DNA of 64,000 nt from Faecalicatena contorta (GCF_021531895.1 NZ_JAFBIX010000015.1:1-64000); one strand, 5' to 3'. Counted from the stretch's first letter, positions 1-9,581 are shown. Notes: generated by a model from the sequence alone, not told the origin. A program made the numbers and translations.

Positions 1-70
1 TAATCAATCGGCTTCGCCGCAAATTTTGAGCGATTTGTCAAGCGTTTTTTGCAAAAAAGTGGGTGATTTT

Positions 71-99
71 TTGAGATAAGGGTCGGAAAGCCTTATAAA
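71..99 (+). promoter_or_regulatory. Probable sigma-A promoter for the first operon
   Basis: TTGAGA (71-76) and TATAAA (94-99) are separated by 17 nt, 53 nt upstream of the first start codon. The preceding 70 bases hold no gene; a short CGGC/GCCG hairpin at 9-19 may be the end of an upstream transcript. Confidence 0.5.
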
Positions 100-151
100 A
101 TCAGGGCTGAAGATTCCGAGAAGTTATATATGGAAAAAGGAGGAAAATAAT

Positions 152-355
152 ATGCCAGAGGTTCAAGAATTATTACCATTTATTATACCACTTGTCATTG
201 TAGAATTTGTATTTCTTATTTATACTGTTCATCATATTTTGACACATCAGACTTATAAGAGAGGGAACCGTGTTCTATGGATGATCGTTGCGATTGTCGG
301 TATGGAATTTATCGGACCAATTCTATACTTCCTTCTCGGAAAAGAGGATAGTTGA
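152..355 (+). CDS. Small PLDc_N-type membrane protein
   Basis: A 67-residue protein with two hydrophobic helices (about 8-30 and 42-62) separated by a basic loop. The ending with GPILYFLLG is typical of the phospholipase D N-terminal (PLDc_N) membrane domain, which occurs alone in small proteins beside ABC exporters, as with YxlE in Bacillus. It has no catalytic HKD motif, so it is not a phospholipase. An AGGAGG site lies 7-8 nt before the ATG. Its stop codon is 1 nt from the next start, so it is cotranscribed with the ABC genes and is probably an accessory or modulator of that transporter; this role is inferred from context. Confidence 0.8.
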   Translation: MPEVQELLPFIIPLVIVEFVFLIYTVHHILTHQTYKRGNRVLWMIVAIVGMEFIGPILYFLLGKEDS

Positions 356-356
356 T

Positions 357-1253
357 ATGGATATGTTGACACTTTCTCATGTTGCAAAACATTTTGGAGA
401 AAAACAGGTGTTAAAAGATGTGTGCCTTCATGTACCGGAGCATACGGTCTTTGGATTCGTTGGACAAAATGGAGCTGGAAAGACCACATCTATGAAGCTG
501 ATCCTGGGGCTTCTGGCCTGCGACAGCGGTGAGATTGAGGTGAATGGAATGCCGGTGAGGTATGGCAATACAGCGACCAATCGTTTTATCGGTTATCTAC
601 CTGATGTACCGGAGCTCTATTCCTTTATGACGTCTCGGGAATATTTGAGATTCTGTGGCGAGATTACAGGTATGCCGACAAAGGAAATCAAAAACCGCAG
701 CCAGGAATTACTGGAACTGGTAGGGCTGGCAGAAGAGAAACGTCGGATTAAAGGCTTCTCACGTGGGATGAAGCAGAGACTTGGAATTGCCCAGGCACTT
801 TTGAACCGGCCGAAGTTGTTGATCTGTGACGAGCCGACTTCGGCTCTTGACCCGGTCGGACGTAAAGAATTGCTGGATATTCTGGTGGAGGCAAAAGAAC
901 AGACAACAGTGCTGTTCTCTACCCATATTCTCTCTGACGTGGAGCGCATCTGTGATGAGCTTGCATTTCTACATGACGGAAAGATTGCTGTTCAGGGAAC
1001 CATGGAAGAAGTACGGAAGATACGGAAAGCTACAGGAACAGAACTGGAGATGGAAGATCGGCAAGGGATTGAAAAACTTCGAAGGGCATTTCCGTTTCTG
1101 AAATTAATCGGCTCTCATCGTCTGCTGTTGGAGAATCCAGAACAATTACCAGATATACTGCATTTTCTGGCAGATAAGAAGATGCCTGTTCTGCGCATAG
1201 AACGAAGGGAACCGACATTAGAAGATCTGTTCATGGAGGTGATTGGAAAATGA
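357..1253 (+). CDS. ABC transporter ATP-binding protein (ABC-2 / bacitracin-type exporter)
   Basis: A 298-residue ATPase. It has a Walker A loop (GQNGAGKTT), an ABC signature (FSRGMKQR) and a Walker B followed by the D-loop (LLICDEPTSALDP), then the switch histidine (FSTHILSD). The C-terminal 90 residues form the extension usual in YxlF/BcrA/NatA-type exporters. The ATG at 357 is chosen because AGAGG lies about 8 nt upstream and it follows the previous stop directly; an in-frame start at 288 would overlap the upstream gene heavily. The stop overlaps the permease start by 4 nt. The substrate is unknown; drug or peptide export or an antimicrobial-sensing role is likely from the family. Confidence 0.92.
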   Translation: MDMLTLSHVAKHFGEKQVLKDVCLHVPEHTVFGFVGQNGAGKTTSMKLILGLLACDSGEIEVNGMPVRYGNTATNRFIGYLPDVPELYSFMTSREYLRFCGEITGMPTKEIKNRSQELLELVGLAEEKRRIKGFSRGMKQRLGIAQALLNRPKLLICDEPTSALDPVGRKELLDILVEAKEQTTVLFSTHILSDVERICDELAFLHDGKIAVQGTMEEVRKIRKATGTELEMEDRQGIEKLRRAFPFLKLIGSHRLLLENPEQLPDILHFLADKKMPVLRIERREPTLEDLFMEVIGK

Positions 1254-2011
1254 TGGCATTTTTGAAAAAGGAATGGATGGAGCTTATTCGTACGGGTCGT
1301 GTGTGGATGTTGTTATTGATCTTTATTTTGTTTGGGATTATGAATCCTGCTATGGCGAAGCTTACACCGTGGATGATGGAGATGATGTCAGATTCTCTGG
1401 CGGATGCAGGCTTTTTGCTTACAGATGTTAAGATAGATGCAATGTCTTCCTGGACACAATTCTATAAGAACATCCCCATCGGACTGATCATATATGTGTT
1501 GATGTGCAGTGGAATATTTACCACAGAATATCAGAGAGGAACATTGATTCCGGTGGTGACTAAAGGACTGTCACGGGGAAAGATTCTTCTGGCGAAAGCG
1601 GTGATGCTGTTTGGAATGTGGACAGTACTGTATACTCTCTGTTATGGAATCACATATGGATATAATGCGTATTTTTGGGACAACAGCATCGCAGAGCATC
1701 TTTGGTTTGGCGCTGTCTGTTACTGGGGATTTGGTCTATGGGTCATTGCAGTATTGATACTTTTTTCTGCGATATGTGACAGCAATACTCAGGTTCTGCT
1801 GGGAACGGGTGCAATTGCTCTGGGGGTATATTTTATAGGCATGTTCCCACAATTACAGGATTATCTGCCAACAAAATTGATGGATGGAATGACATTGCTT
1901 CAGGGCGGTGCAAAACCAGAAGATTATTATGTGAGTCTGGCAGTGGCTGTGGGAATGGCTGTATTATGTCTGGTAATGTCTTGTATTTGCTTTCATAAAA
2001 AGCAGTTATGA
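1250..2011 (+). CDS. ABC-2 type transporter permease
   Basis: A 253-residue integral membrane protein with about six hydrophobic segments, beginning with a short amphipathic stretch (MMAFLKKEWMELIRTG) typical of ABC-2 permeases. The extracytoplasmic loop after helix 1 is followed by FTTEYQRGTLIPVVTKGLSRGKI, the conserved cytoplasmic coupling region of this family. It overlaps the ATPase gene by 4 nt and completes the exporter. No terminator is evident before the kinase gene 76 nt downstream, so expression may be linked to the two-component system. Confidence 0.88.
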   Translation: MMAFLKKEWMELIRTGRVWMLLLIFILFGIMNPAMAKLTPWMMEMMSDSLADAGFLLTDVKIDAMSSWTQFYKNIPIGLIIYVLMCSGIFTTEYQRGTLIPVVTKGLSRGKILLAKAVMLFGMWTVLYTLCYGITYGYNAYFWDNSIAEHLWFGAVCYWGFGLWVIAVLILFSAICDSNTQVLLGTGAIALGVYFIGMFPQLQDYLPTKLMDGMTLLQGGAKPEDYYVSLAVAVGMAVLCLVMSCICFHKKQL

Positions 2012-2093
2012 CCTTTTCTATAAAAATAACACATTTTTCTGCTATCTTTGAGAAGCGGTCTCGGTTACAATATCAGTAAAGGGGTGAATGAGT

Positions 2094-3410
2094 ATGCTGC
2101 GAATGGAAATTGCCTTATTACTGATATTGTTTTTTGTGGCTATGATTTATTTTTCGGCGGGAAGAAAACATACAATGCTGCATCGGACATTTTCAATCCT
2201 GCTGGTTGTGATTCAGATTCATCTGGTATTTGATGCTGTTACGATCTATACGGTGAATCATCTGGAAGCGGTACCGTTGACGTTGAATGATATTCTGCAT
2301 CGGTTTTTCATCGGAACGATGGTGCTGATTGTATATCTGTTTTATCAGTATATTGCGATACTGGTAGAAGAAGAGACCGGAAAGCCTCGGAATTTTGACC
2401 TTGCAGCAAGAATCTATCTTGTGGTGGCTGAATTGGGAGCGATGCTTTTGCCGGTTCACTATGCCGTTACAGAGAAGGGGAATTATTCCGATGGAATCCA
2501 TGCAAATGTATGCTATGTCAGCATGGCATTCTATCTTCTCCTGTGTGTATGGATGTTATTGTCTAACTGGAGAGAGATTGACCGGAAAAAGAAGTTTGCC
2601 ATTGGTGCAGCCCTTGTAATTGAGGTATGCGTATCACTGTTGCAAGCAGTCAATCCGACCTGGCTGATCAGCGGTATGGGGCTTACCTTAATGACCATGT
2701 CTTTTTATCTGACTTTGGAGAATCCAGACATCCTCCGGGCAGAACTGACGGAGCAGAAGATGTCCATGCTATACCTGAAAAGTCAGGTCAATCCACATTT
2801 TCTCTATAATACTCTTGATACGATCCGTATTCAGGCACAATTGAATCATGATAAGCCGGTTGCCGATCTTCTGATGCGGCTGGTAGACTTTTTCCGCCTG
2901 AGTGTAAAGATAGATCGTCAGATGGTTGCCTTAGATGATGAACTGGAATTGTTGGAGTCATATATGGATCTGATGTGTTATCGGTATCCGGAACTGGTGT
3001 GCAATTATGATATTGACCCGAATCTCGGAGGTGTTTTGGTTCCGAATTTTATCCTGCAGCCGATTGTGGAAAACAGCTTGCTGCATGGATTGAAAAATAA
3101 GGGATATCGGGGAGAAGTGAAGATCTCCGCTCAAAGATCAAAACTGAAGGAATCGTTTATGGAGATTCAGGTGTCTGACACGGGCAGTGGTTTTGCAGAA
3201 GGGAAGAAAGAGAAAATCGAGGATTTACTTCGACATTATGATAAGCAGGCCCCGAAGCTGGAAGGGAACAGTATCGGTATCTTGAATGTTCAGAAGCGGA
3301 TCAAACTGCTCTGTGGCAGAGAATGTGGATTATGGTATACAGAGAATATTACAGGAGGTGTGACGGCACATCTGTTGTTGACCATGGATGAAGGGAAGGG
3401 TGCGAGATGA
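2094..3410 (+). CDS. Sensor histidine kinase, LytS/YesM-like
   Basis: A kinase of 438 residues. The first about 210 residues carry six or seven hydrophobic helices with little extracytoplasmic sequence. The core starts with the His_kinase motif NPHFLYNTLD (His is the phosphoacceptor), followed by an N-box (QPIVENSLLHGL) and a G-box (VSDTGSGF), i.e. the LytS/YesM group that pairs with AraC- or LytTR-type regulators. The start at 2094 suits the GGGG ribosome site better (9 nt) than the ATG at 2088 (3 nt). The gene overlaps the regulator gene by 4 nt. The likely target is the adjacent exporter or symporter, but nothing in the sequence proves this. Confidence 0.9.
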   Translation: MLRMEIALLLILFFVAMIYFSAGRKHTMLHRTFSILLVVIQIHLVFDAVTIYTVNHLEAVPLTLNDILHRFFIGTMVLIVYLFYQYIAILVEEETGKPRNFDLAARIYLVVAELGAMLLPVHYAVTEKGNYSDGIHANVCYVSMAFYLLLCVWMLLSNWREIDRKKKFAIGAALVIEVCVSLLQAVNPTWLISGMGLTLMTMSFYLTLENPDILRAELTEQKMSMLYLKSQVNPHFLYNTLDTIRIQAQLNHDKPVADLLMRLVDFFRLSVKIDRQMVALDDELELLESYMDLMCYRYPELVCNYDIDPNLGGVLVPNFILQPIVENSLLHGLKNKGYRGEVKISAQRSKLKESFMEIQVSDTGSGFAEGKKEKIEDLLRHYDKQAPKLEGNSIGILNVQKRIKLLCGRECGLWYTENITGGVTAHLLLTMDEGKGAR

Positions 3411-4159
3411 AAAAGCTGAGAGTATTGCTGGTAGATGATGAGATTATGATTCGGGAAGGCTTCAAGCGATTGTTTGATTGGGAAGCACATGACTGTGAAG
3501 TAGTAGGCGAGGCAGCAGATGGCATGGAAGCATTAGCCCAGATTGATGCATTGCGCCCGGATATTGTAATCATGGATATTAATATTCCTATTATGAGTGG
3601 ACTAAAAGTAATTCAGGTCAGCCGCATCAAGCATCCGAAGATCGCTTATGTGATCGTATCAGGATATGATGATTTCTCTTATTGTCAGCAGGCACTCAGA
3701 CTGCAGATTACGGACTATATTCTTAAACCAGTAGATTATGAGGAATTCGGTATCTGTATAGACAATCTGAAAATCTCTCTGTATGAACAGCGGATGGCAG
3801 AGGAACACGAGCCGAAAGAACAAGGGGAACGCGTAATCATAGGGATTACCCGGTATCTGCAGGAACATCTGGAAGAAGAGGTGAGCCTTTCCGTTCTTGC
3901 CGAAGAATTTCACCTGAACCCACAATATATCAGCCAGCTTTTTAAGAATGAGATTGGAGTAGGATTTCTTGCCTATCTGACCAATATTCGGATGGAAAAA
4001 GCAAAGAAGCTATTGCTCTCAACTTCATTTCCGATTGCGGAGATTGCACAGAAGACGGGATATGGAGACTACCGGGTATTCACAAAAGTGTTCAAGAAAG
4101 CGGAAGGAATCACACCGTCTCAATATAGGAGAGAGTTCCTGGTGGCAGGAGAAATCTGA
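3407..4159 (+). CDS. AraC-type response regulator (YesN-like)
   Basis: A 250-residue protein with an N-terminal receiver domain (LLVDDE acidic pocket; phosphoacceptor Asp in VIMDINIPIMSG, about residue 56; Lys in LKPVDYEE) and a C-terminal AraC domain with two helix-turn-helix units (residues about 145-245). It ends in the family signature KTGYGDYRVFTKVFKKAEGITPSQYR. It lacks the long middle linker of the larger YesN proteins. Cognate partner of the upstream kinase, with which it overlaps by 4 nt. Immediately after its stop the reading frame of a broken YmaF-like gene begins, so its 3' end may mark a deletion junction. Confidence 0.92.
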   Translation: MKKLRVLLVDDEIMIREGFKRLFDWEAHDCEVVGEAADGMEALAQIDALRPDIVIMDINIPIMSGLKVIQVSRIKHPKIAYVIVSGYDDFSYCQQALRLQITDYILKPVDYEEFGICIDNLKISLYEQRMAEEHEPKEQGERVIIGITRYLQEHLEEEVSLSVLAEEFHLNPQYISQLFKNEIGVGFLAYLTNIRMEKAKKLLLSTSFPIAEIAQKTGYGDYRVFTKVFKKAEGITPSQYRREFLVAGEI

Positions 4160-4352
4160 GCCTGTAATTCTGATACCTTTTTCCGATGAATATTTTCATG
4201 AATTCTGTGGCAAAACTACGGGTGCGATTGACGTGGGAAATGGAAAACATGTTCATTTTATCAAGGATTGTACCGAAGAAGAGGATAACCACAAGCATGA
4301 ATTTCAGGCTGCAACATTGATTGACAGTCCGACAGACTTTAAGTGTAAATAA
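4158..4352 (+). pseudogene. 5'-truncated YmaF-family remnant
   Basis: The frame running past the response-regulator stop encodes about 64 residues rich in His pairs: YFHEFCGKTT, then VGNGKHVHFIKD, then DNHKHEFQAATLI. This matches my memory of the repeated HxH modules and C-terminal end of YmaF-family proteins. No start codon or ribosome site exists in frame, and the N-terminal repeats are missing, so I call it a remnant rather than a gene. YmaF function is unknown. Confidence 0.55.
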
Positions 4353-4387
4353 TGAAATCTGGATGCTCCGGAGTGTTCCAGGGTATC

Positions 4388-4416
4388 TTTACCACAGGGT
4401 ACTTTTTTGATACAAT
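4388..4416 (+). promoter_or_regulatory. Probable promoter of the symporter gene
   Basis: TTTACC (4388-4393) and TACAAT (4411-4416) are 17 nt apart, 26 nt before the symporter start. Confidence 0.5.
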
Positions 4417-4442
4417 GAAAAAAACGAAAGAGAGGCTAGTGT

Positions 4443-5981
4443 ATGCAGGGGATTTTTGAATCAATTAATGGGATTTTTGCCTTTGTAGGTCCGTTATCGG
4501 ATTTTCTGTGGGATTTCCCAACGAATTTTGAGTGGTATTCATCGATTCCGCTTCTTGGAAATTTTTCATTTGCAATCATATTGCTTTTGGGCTCTGGAAT
4601 TTTTTTCAGTTTCCGAATCGGTTTTATGCAGGTGACCTATTTCAAAAAGGGAATTAAGATTATGACGGAGAAGAGGAAGGTTGATACCGGAATCTCTCCA
4701 CTTGCAGCGTTCCTGTTAAGTTCTGCCATGCGTGTAGGACCGGGAAATATTATCGGAGTTACAGGTGCCATAGCGGTGGGAGGTCCGGGAGCCCTATTCT
4801 GGATGTGGATATCTGCATTTTTCGGAATGGCAGTGGCTTACATGGAAGGTGTGCTGGCGCAGATCTTTAAAGAGAAGAAAAATGATGAATTTATCGGAGG
4901 GCTTCCATTCTATGGAAGAAAACTTCTGGGAAATAAAGTCTGGATTGGAGTGTTCCTATCCGTGCTTTATATCTTATATGCCCTCTGTTGTCTGCCGGCA
5001 CAGGGATTCAACGTGGTATCCTCTGTGGGAAGAATGGCTGAGATCGTAACAGGAGCAACGATTGCGACAGATTCTGCATTTTATTATGCAGTGGGAGCGT
5101 TGATCATTGTATTGACAGCTGTCATAGCTTTTGGCGGAATTAAGAAAGTAACCAAGTGGACGGATAAGATGGTTCCGGTAATGGCGGTACTTTATATCAT
5201 AACGGTGTTGATACTGATTCTCTTAAATCTTGGTTCGGTTCCGTATTTCTTCCGTGCAGTTTTTGGCGGTGCGTTTAAGCCGGAAGCGTTCTTTGGCGGA
5301 ATGTTCGGAACCGTCCTGGCACAAGGTGTGAAGCGTGGATTGATGTCGAACGAGGCTGGTCAGGGTACAATCACCATGTCTGCAGCCGCTTCTGACGCAA
5401 AGCATCCATGTGAACAGGGTATCCTGGCATCTATCGGGGTGTTCCTGGATACCATCGTGATCTGCACACTTTCAGGGTTTGTTGTAGTTATGGCGCACTG
5501 CTGGGATGGACCGGATGCAGCGGCTTGGGCAGAACTTGACAAGCTTCCGAAGTTTACAGAGTCTATTGCGACACTGACACCGGGAACAGCAGCCAATGCA
5601 CTGGTGACCTTTGTGATTACATTGTGTTTCTGCATGTTTGCATATACCTGTCTTCTGGGAATGATCAGCTTCTCTGAGATTGCAGCCAATCGAATCCGTA
5701 AGGATAAAGGCTTCATTAATGTAGTCAGAGGAATTGCACTTTTTGTAGCAGCATTTGGTATTCTGTGTAATATTGCCGGTCTGGAATTGGGAAACTTATG
5801 GGCATTTTCGGATCTTGGAAATATCCTGATCGTGTTCTTCAACGTTCCGATCGTCTATGTGGGAGCGAAATATGTGCTTCGTGCTACAAAGCATTATAAG
5901 AAAAATGATGGGACGCCATTTACTTCGGAAGTGGTTGGAAGAACAGACTGTACGTTCTGGGATGAACGGGCAGAGAAATGA
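4443..5981 (+). CDS. Sodium:alanine/glycine symporter (AGCS family)
   Basis: A 512-residue transporter with about 11 membrane helices. Family hallmarks are SSAMRVGPGNIIGVTGAI in the first third and GLMSNEAGQGTITMSAAAS in the second, which line the substrate and Na+ path in AlsT/AgcS proteins. It imports alanine or glycine with Na+ in known members. The length is normal for the family (450-540). It is preceded by its own promoter and followed by a strong hairpin terminator, so it is a single-gene unit. The nearby two-component system could regulate it, but no operator was recognised. Confidence 0.93.
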   Translation: MQGIFESINGIFAFVGPLSDFLWDFPTNFEWYSSIPLLGNFSFAIILLLGSGIFFSFRIGFMQVTYFKKGIKIMTEKRKVDTGISPLAAFLLSSAMRVGPGNIIGVTGAIAVGGPGALFWMWISAFFGMAVAYMEGVLAQIFKEKKNDEFIGGLPFYGRKLLGNKVWIGVFLSVLYILYALCCLPAQGFNVVSSVGRMAEIVTGATIATDSAFYYAVGALIIVLTAVIAFGGIKKVTKWTDKMVPVMAVLYIITVLILILLNLGSVPYFFRAVFGGAFKPEAFFGGMFGTVLAQGVKRGLMSNEAGQGTITMSAAASDAKHPCEQGILASIGVFLDTIVICTLSGFVVVMAHCWDGPDAAAWAELDKLPKFTESIATLTPGTAANALVTFVITLCFCMFAYTCLLGMISFSEIAANRIRKDKGFINVVRGIALFVAAFGILCNIAGLELGNLWAFSDLGNILIVFFNVPIVYVGAKYVLRATKHYKKNDGTPFTSEVVGRTDCTFWDERAEK

Positions 5982-5993
5982 TACTTAAAATGT

Positions 5994-6038
5994 AAAATAG
6001 CTTTCTCAGGGAATGGAACCTTGAGAAAGCTATTTTTT
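5994..6038. terminator. Bidirectional terminator between convergent genes
   Basis: AATAGCTTTCTCA pairs with TGAGAAAGCTATT around a short loop, followed by a T run on the plus strand; the A-rich 5' flank serves the minus-strand gene. Confidence 0.8.
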
Positions 6039-6040
6039 AA

Positions 6041-7279
6041 TTACATGAACATATTCTGTGTTCCTACATAACGGATGCCATCTTCAAATACTCTTTTTCC
6101 TCCAAGAGTTACCAGTTTGACATCGTTTAGAAGAGTAATGTCTTTACTTAAGTCACCGCCGACCACGAGGAGGTCTGCATCCAAGCCTTCTTTGACCAAT
6201 CCGCGTTCATTTTCAAAACCAAGCACTTTTGCAGGATTGGAGGTTGCAGTCTGGATGGCCTGAACTGGTGTGATTCCATATTCCACCATATACTGCAGCT
6301 CTCTAGGAAGTGGCAGCAAAGGAGAACCATAGACTACCATATCGGTTCCGGCAAGAACGGTTACGCCTGTGTCGTAAAATTTCTTGAAATTGTCACGGTA
6401 AGCCTTGTATGCTGGTTCGAAATATTCCCAGTTGGCCATTTCTTTCTGCATGACTGGATCATTGACCGGTTTGCCGGCACATTCTTCCAGATTCTTCTTG
6501 GTAATCTCATACAGATATGTATAAGCCATGATTGTAGGCGTCCATGCAAGTCCCTTTTCAGCCATCTGCTGTGCCTGTTCATAGGTCATAAAGGTACCAT
6601 GCTCAATGGTATCAAATCCAGCATCAATACTCATCTGGATACCTGGCTGTGTTCCGGCGTGAATTCCACATTTAATTCCTCTTCTGTGACATTCATCGAC
6701 AGCTGCATCCAGTTCTTCCTGGGTATATTCTGGAATGTGGCTGCGGTGGGTTGTGAGGATTTTGATCCATTCAGCACCGTCACGCACCTGACGACGAATC
6801 TCCTTACGAATCTCCCAAGGTCCATCCACCTGTGCGATATCATCATCCCATCCATGGCCACCGGTCATGCACATTCCATTATCAACATGCGTGATTCTTG
6901 GAATCGTGATAAATCCCTTTTCTGCGGCTAATTTTAAAGTCGCACACAGTTTTCTTGCAGATGTCATATCACGTACACTGGTGATGCCGCGTTCAAAAGC
7001 GGACTGCGCATGCTGGACTGCAAATAATGTGATCAGCTGATCGTTGTAATTGAAGCTGTCCGGCTGTGAAAACCAGTAGCCAAGATGCACATGCATATCA
7101 CAAAGTCCTGGTAAGAGCGTTGCATCCCCATAATCCTTTACTTCTTTTTCAGGAAACTCTGCGATGAGTTCTTCTTTGGTGCCGATTTTCTTGATCTTGC
7201 CATCTTCAATGGCAACCGCCTGATCTTCAAGAACGGTCTTTCCGTCGCCGGTAATCATGTGTTTTGCGCTAATAATCAT
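6041..7279 (-). CDS. Amidohydrolase family metal-dependent hydrolase
   Basis: A 412-residue cyclic amidohydrolase-fold protein. It shows the N-terminal beta-sandwich strand (MIISAKHMITGDG), metal site HVHLG, later His residues in KCGIHAGTQ and DTIEHGTFM, and the conserved Asp in VLAGTDMVVYG, ending in the usual LLVVGGDLSKDI segment seen in imidazolonepropionase- and prolidase-like members. Substrate specificity cannot be read from sequence. The start at 7279 is preferred because AGGG lies 7 nt upstream; an ATG at 7312 has no ribosome site. It converges on the symporter gene and is probably monocistronic. Confidence 0.88.
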   Translation of the reverse strand: MIISAKHMITGDGKTVLEDQAVAIEDGKIKKIGTKEELIAEFPEKEVKDYGDATLLPGLCDMHVHLGYWFSQPDSFNYNDQLITLFAVQHAQSAFERGITSVRDMTSARKLCATLKLAAEKGFITIPRITHVDNGMCMTGGHGWDDDIAQVDGPWEIRKEIRRQVRDGAEWIKILTTHRSHIPEYTQEELDAAVDECHRRGIKCGIHAGTQPGIQMSIDAGFDTIEHGTFMTYEQAQQMAEKGLAWTPTIMAYTYLYEITKKNLEECAGKPVNDPVMQKEMANWEYFEPAYKAYRDNFKKFYDTGVTVLAGTDMVVYGSPLLPLPRELQYMVEYGITPVQAIQTATSNPAKVLGFENERGLVKEGLDADLLVVGGDLSKDITLLNDVKLVTLGGKRVFEDGIRYVGTQNMFM

Positions 7280-7398
7280 AGTAATTCCCTGCCTTTGTTT
7301 ATTTATTGACATAATTATAACGCATATTGATAAGAATAGCTATCCTTGTACTAGATAATAGTGAAAAAAATATCATATGAAAAGTTTAAAAAAATGGC

Positions 7399-7427
7399 TT
7401 GACTTCTGGAAAATCAGTGTATATGAT
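7399..7427 (+). promoter_or_regulatory. Strong promoter for the threonine/serine exporter gene
   Basis: TTGACT (7399-7404) and TATGAT (7422-7427) are spaced exactly 17 nt, 54 nt before the start codon. Confidence 0.65.
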
Positions 7428-7481
7428 TCGTATGTCGGTGTTTATCAAATGCAAAATAATTATAGTTATTGAGGTAGTTTT

Positions 7482-8717
7482 ATGAATTATAACAAAATTT
7501 TACAGGGGATTCTTGATATTGGAGAAGCAATGCTGCAAAGTGGTGCAGAGAATTTCAGACTGGAAGACAGTCTGTACAGAATGTGTAAAAGTTATGGATT
7601 TACACGGTATGATGTATTTGTAATTCCGAGTAATATCCAGATAACAGTGGAAACACCGGAAGGGGATATTATCACTCAGATCCGGCATATTGAATCAACA
7701 GATATTAATTTTGATCGTTTAGATTATTTGAATAATTTGTCCCGTTATGTCTGTCAGAATAAACCAGATGAGAAAAAATTACGCGAAAAGTATCTGGAGG
7801 TTATGAATCGGGAAGAGCAGCATCCTGCTGTTAAGTATTTTGCAGGAGTTATGGGTGGAACCGGATTTGCGGTTTTCTTTGGATGCGGATTTATGGATGC
7901 AATCGTTGCAGTCATTGTCTCATTGATGATCGTAGTGGTTGGCGAATGGCTGAGTAAAAGAGAAAGTAATCTTATGGTATATAATATGATTCTGTCTTTC
8001 TTATCAGAGGTCATTATCATTCTGCTGGTGCGACTTGGAATTGGAAGCCATGCGGAATGGATTATGATTGGAATTGTTATGCTTCTGATCAGTGGACTTG
8101 GAGTGACGAATGGAATCCGTGACCTTTTGCAGAGAGACTTTATCTCTGGATCTTTGAATATCATGAATGCGTTTTTAGGTGCAGCCGGAATTGCGTTTGG
8201 AATTGCGCTTGCTATGCTCCTGCTGGATGGCGTATCTTTGGAAGGATTTATTTTAAATAACAGTATTCCGATTCAGTTGATTTCCTGTACGATTGCATGT
8301 ACTGGTTTTGCATGGTGGTTCAAGATTAAGGGAAGACAGGTATTATATACCAGTGTTGGTGCGTTTTTTACATGGGCAATTTATCTTGTAGTATTCGAGT
8401 TAGAGCCAAGTAATTTTCTGGCAACTCTCTTAGCATCGATTTTCGTGGCATTTTATGCATTTATTATGTCTAGAATTAACAAAGCTCCATCTACCATCTT
8501 TTTGACAGCTTCAGTATTTCCGTTGATTCCAGGACCAAATCTGTATTATATGATGTATGGATGTGTGAGCAGGGATATGGAGATGGCATTCAGCGAAACG
8601 GTTGTTTTACTTGCAACCTGTCTTGCTATTGCATTTGGTTTTATCATTGTAGATGTAGCTTCAAGGGGAATTATGCGCACATTGAAGAGAGAATATCATA
8701 TCAGTAAGAGTTCATAG
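7482..8717 (+). CDS. Threonine/serine exporter family protein (fused ThrE)
   Basis: A 411-residue protein joining the two halves that many Firmicutes encode as separate YjjP- and YjjB-like subunits. The soluble N-terminal part (1-115) has GEAMLQSGAENFRLEDSL, typical of the DUF1212/ThrE domain, then come about ten helices; the second half carries TASVFPLIPGPNLYYMMYG, the ThrE_2 signature. In Corynebacterium ThrE exports threonine and serine; the related YjjPB pair exports succinate, so the substrate here is open. It has its own promoter and no terminator before nfo, 29 nt downstream. Confidence 0.85.
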   Translation: MNYNKILQGILDIGEAMLQSGAENFRLEDSLYRMCKSYGFTRYDVFVIPSNIQITVETPEGDIITQIRHIESTDINFDRLDYLNNLSRYVCQNKPDEKKLREKYLEVMNREEQHPAVKYFAGVMGGTGFAVFFGCGFMDAIVAVIVSLMIVVVGEWLSKRESNLMVYNMILSFLSEVIIILLVRLGIGSHAEWIMIGIVMLLISGLGVTNGIRDLLQRDFISGSLNIMNAFLGAAGIAFGIALAMLLLDGVSLEGFILNNSIPIQLISCTIACTGFAWWFKIKGRQVLYTSVGAFFTWAIYLVVFELEPSNFLATLLASIFVAFYAFIMSRINKAPSTIFLTASVFPLIPGPNLYYMMYGCVSRDMEMAFSETVVLLATCLAIAFGFIIVDVASRGIMRTLKREYHISKSS

Positions 8718-8746
8718 AAGATACGTGACTTATAGGGAGGGTATAG

Positions 8747-9577
8747 ATGCTGACAATTGGAACGCATATGTCGATTGCCAAAGGACTGGCAAAAACTGCA
8801 GAAAATGTGGTGGAGATGGAAGCAAATACTATGCAGATCTTCAGCCGCAATCCCAGAGGTTCTAATTTTAAGACATATGCGGATGAAGAGATTGCAAAAT
8901 TTCAAAAAATACGGCGGGACAATCAGTTTGGCCCGCTTTTGGCGCATGCGCCATATACCATGAATCTTGCCAGTGCGCAGGAAAAAGTGTATGAATTCGC
9001 ATGCACAGTGATTCGGGAAGATACGGCCAGGATGGATGCGCTTGGAATTGAGAATATGGTATTTCATCCGGGCAGCCATACCGGAATCGGAATAGAGGCA
9101 GGCATAGAGAATATTATTGCTGGTCTTGATCAGGCAATTACCGGTGAAGAGAATATCACGATACTATTAGAGACTATGACGGGAAAGGGAACAGAGATTG
9201 GTGCAAGGTTCGAGCATCTGAAAGCAATTCGTGATGGTGTGAAGCATCCGGAGCGTATTGGTATCTGTCTGGATACCTGTCATGTATTTGCGGCAGGATA
9301 CGATATTGTCAATGATCTGGATGGCGTTCTGGAAGAATTTGATCAGGTCCTTGGTCTGGAGCTTTTAAAAGCGATTCATCTGAATGACAGTATGATGCCA
9401 TTTGGCTCTCACAAAGATCGACATGCGACGATTGGTTCGGGAGAGATAGGAATGAATACGCTGCTACATGTATTAAGACATCCGTTATTAAGGGAACTTC
9501 CTTTTTATCTTGAGACACCTTTGGATGATCAGGGACACAAAGAAGAGATACAGATGATCAGAGAGAAGTTGAGTTAG
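8747..9577 (+). CDS. nfo: Deoxyribonuclease IV (AP endonuclease)
   Basis: A 276-residue TIM-barrel endonuclease that cleaves 5' to abasic sites in base-excision repair. Zn ligand motifs of the Nfo family are visible: [58 protein letters not shown] and the C-terminal [17 protein letters not shown] strong GGGAGG site precedes the ATG. Length is normal for the family. It is followed 4 nt later by trmO, so the two are translated from one message. Confidence 0.95.
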   Translation: MLTIGTHMSIAKGLAKTAENVVEMEANTMQIFSRNPRGSNFKTYADEEIAKFQKIRRDNQFGPLLAHAPYTMNLASAQEKVYEFACTVIREDTARMDALGIENMVFHPGSHTGIGIEAGIENIIAGLDQAITGEENITILLETMTGKGTEIGARFEHLKAIRDGVKHPERIGICLDTCHVFAAGYDIVNDLDGVLEEFDQVLGLELLKAIHLNDSMMPFGSHKDRHATIGSGEIGMNTLLHVLRHPLLRELPFYLETPLDDQGHKEEIQMIREKLS

Positions 9578-9581
9578 ATTT

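Noticed and set aside
4035-4352. A 105-codon frame overlapping the response regulator's 3' end as an intact gene
   Set aside because: Its first 41 codons are the regulator read in another frame; only the YmaF-like tail is meaningful, so it is listed as a remnant.
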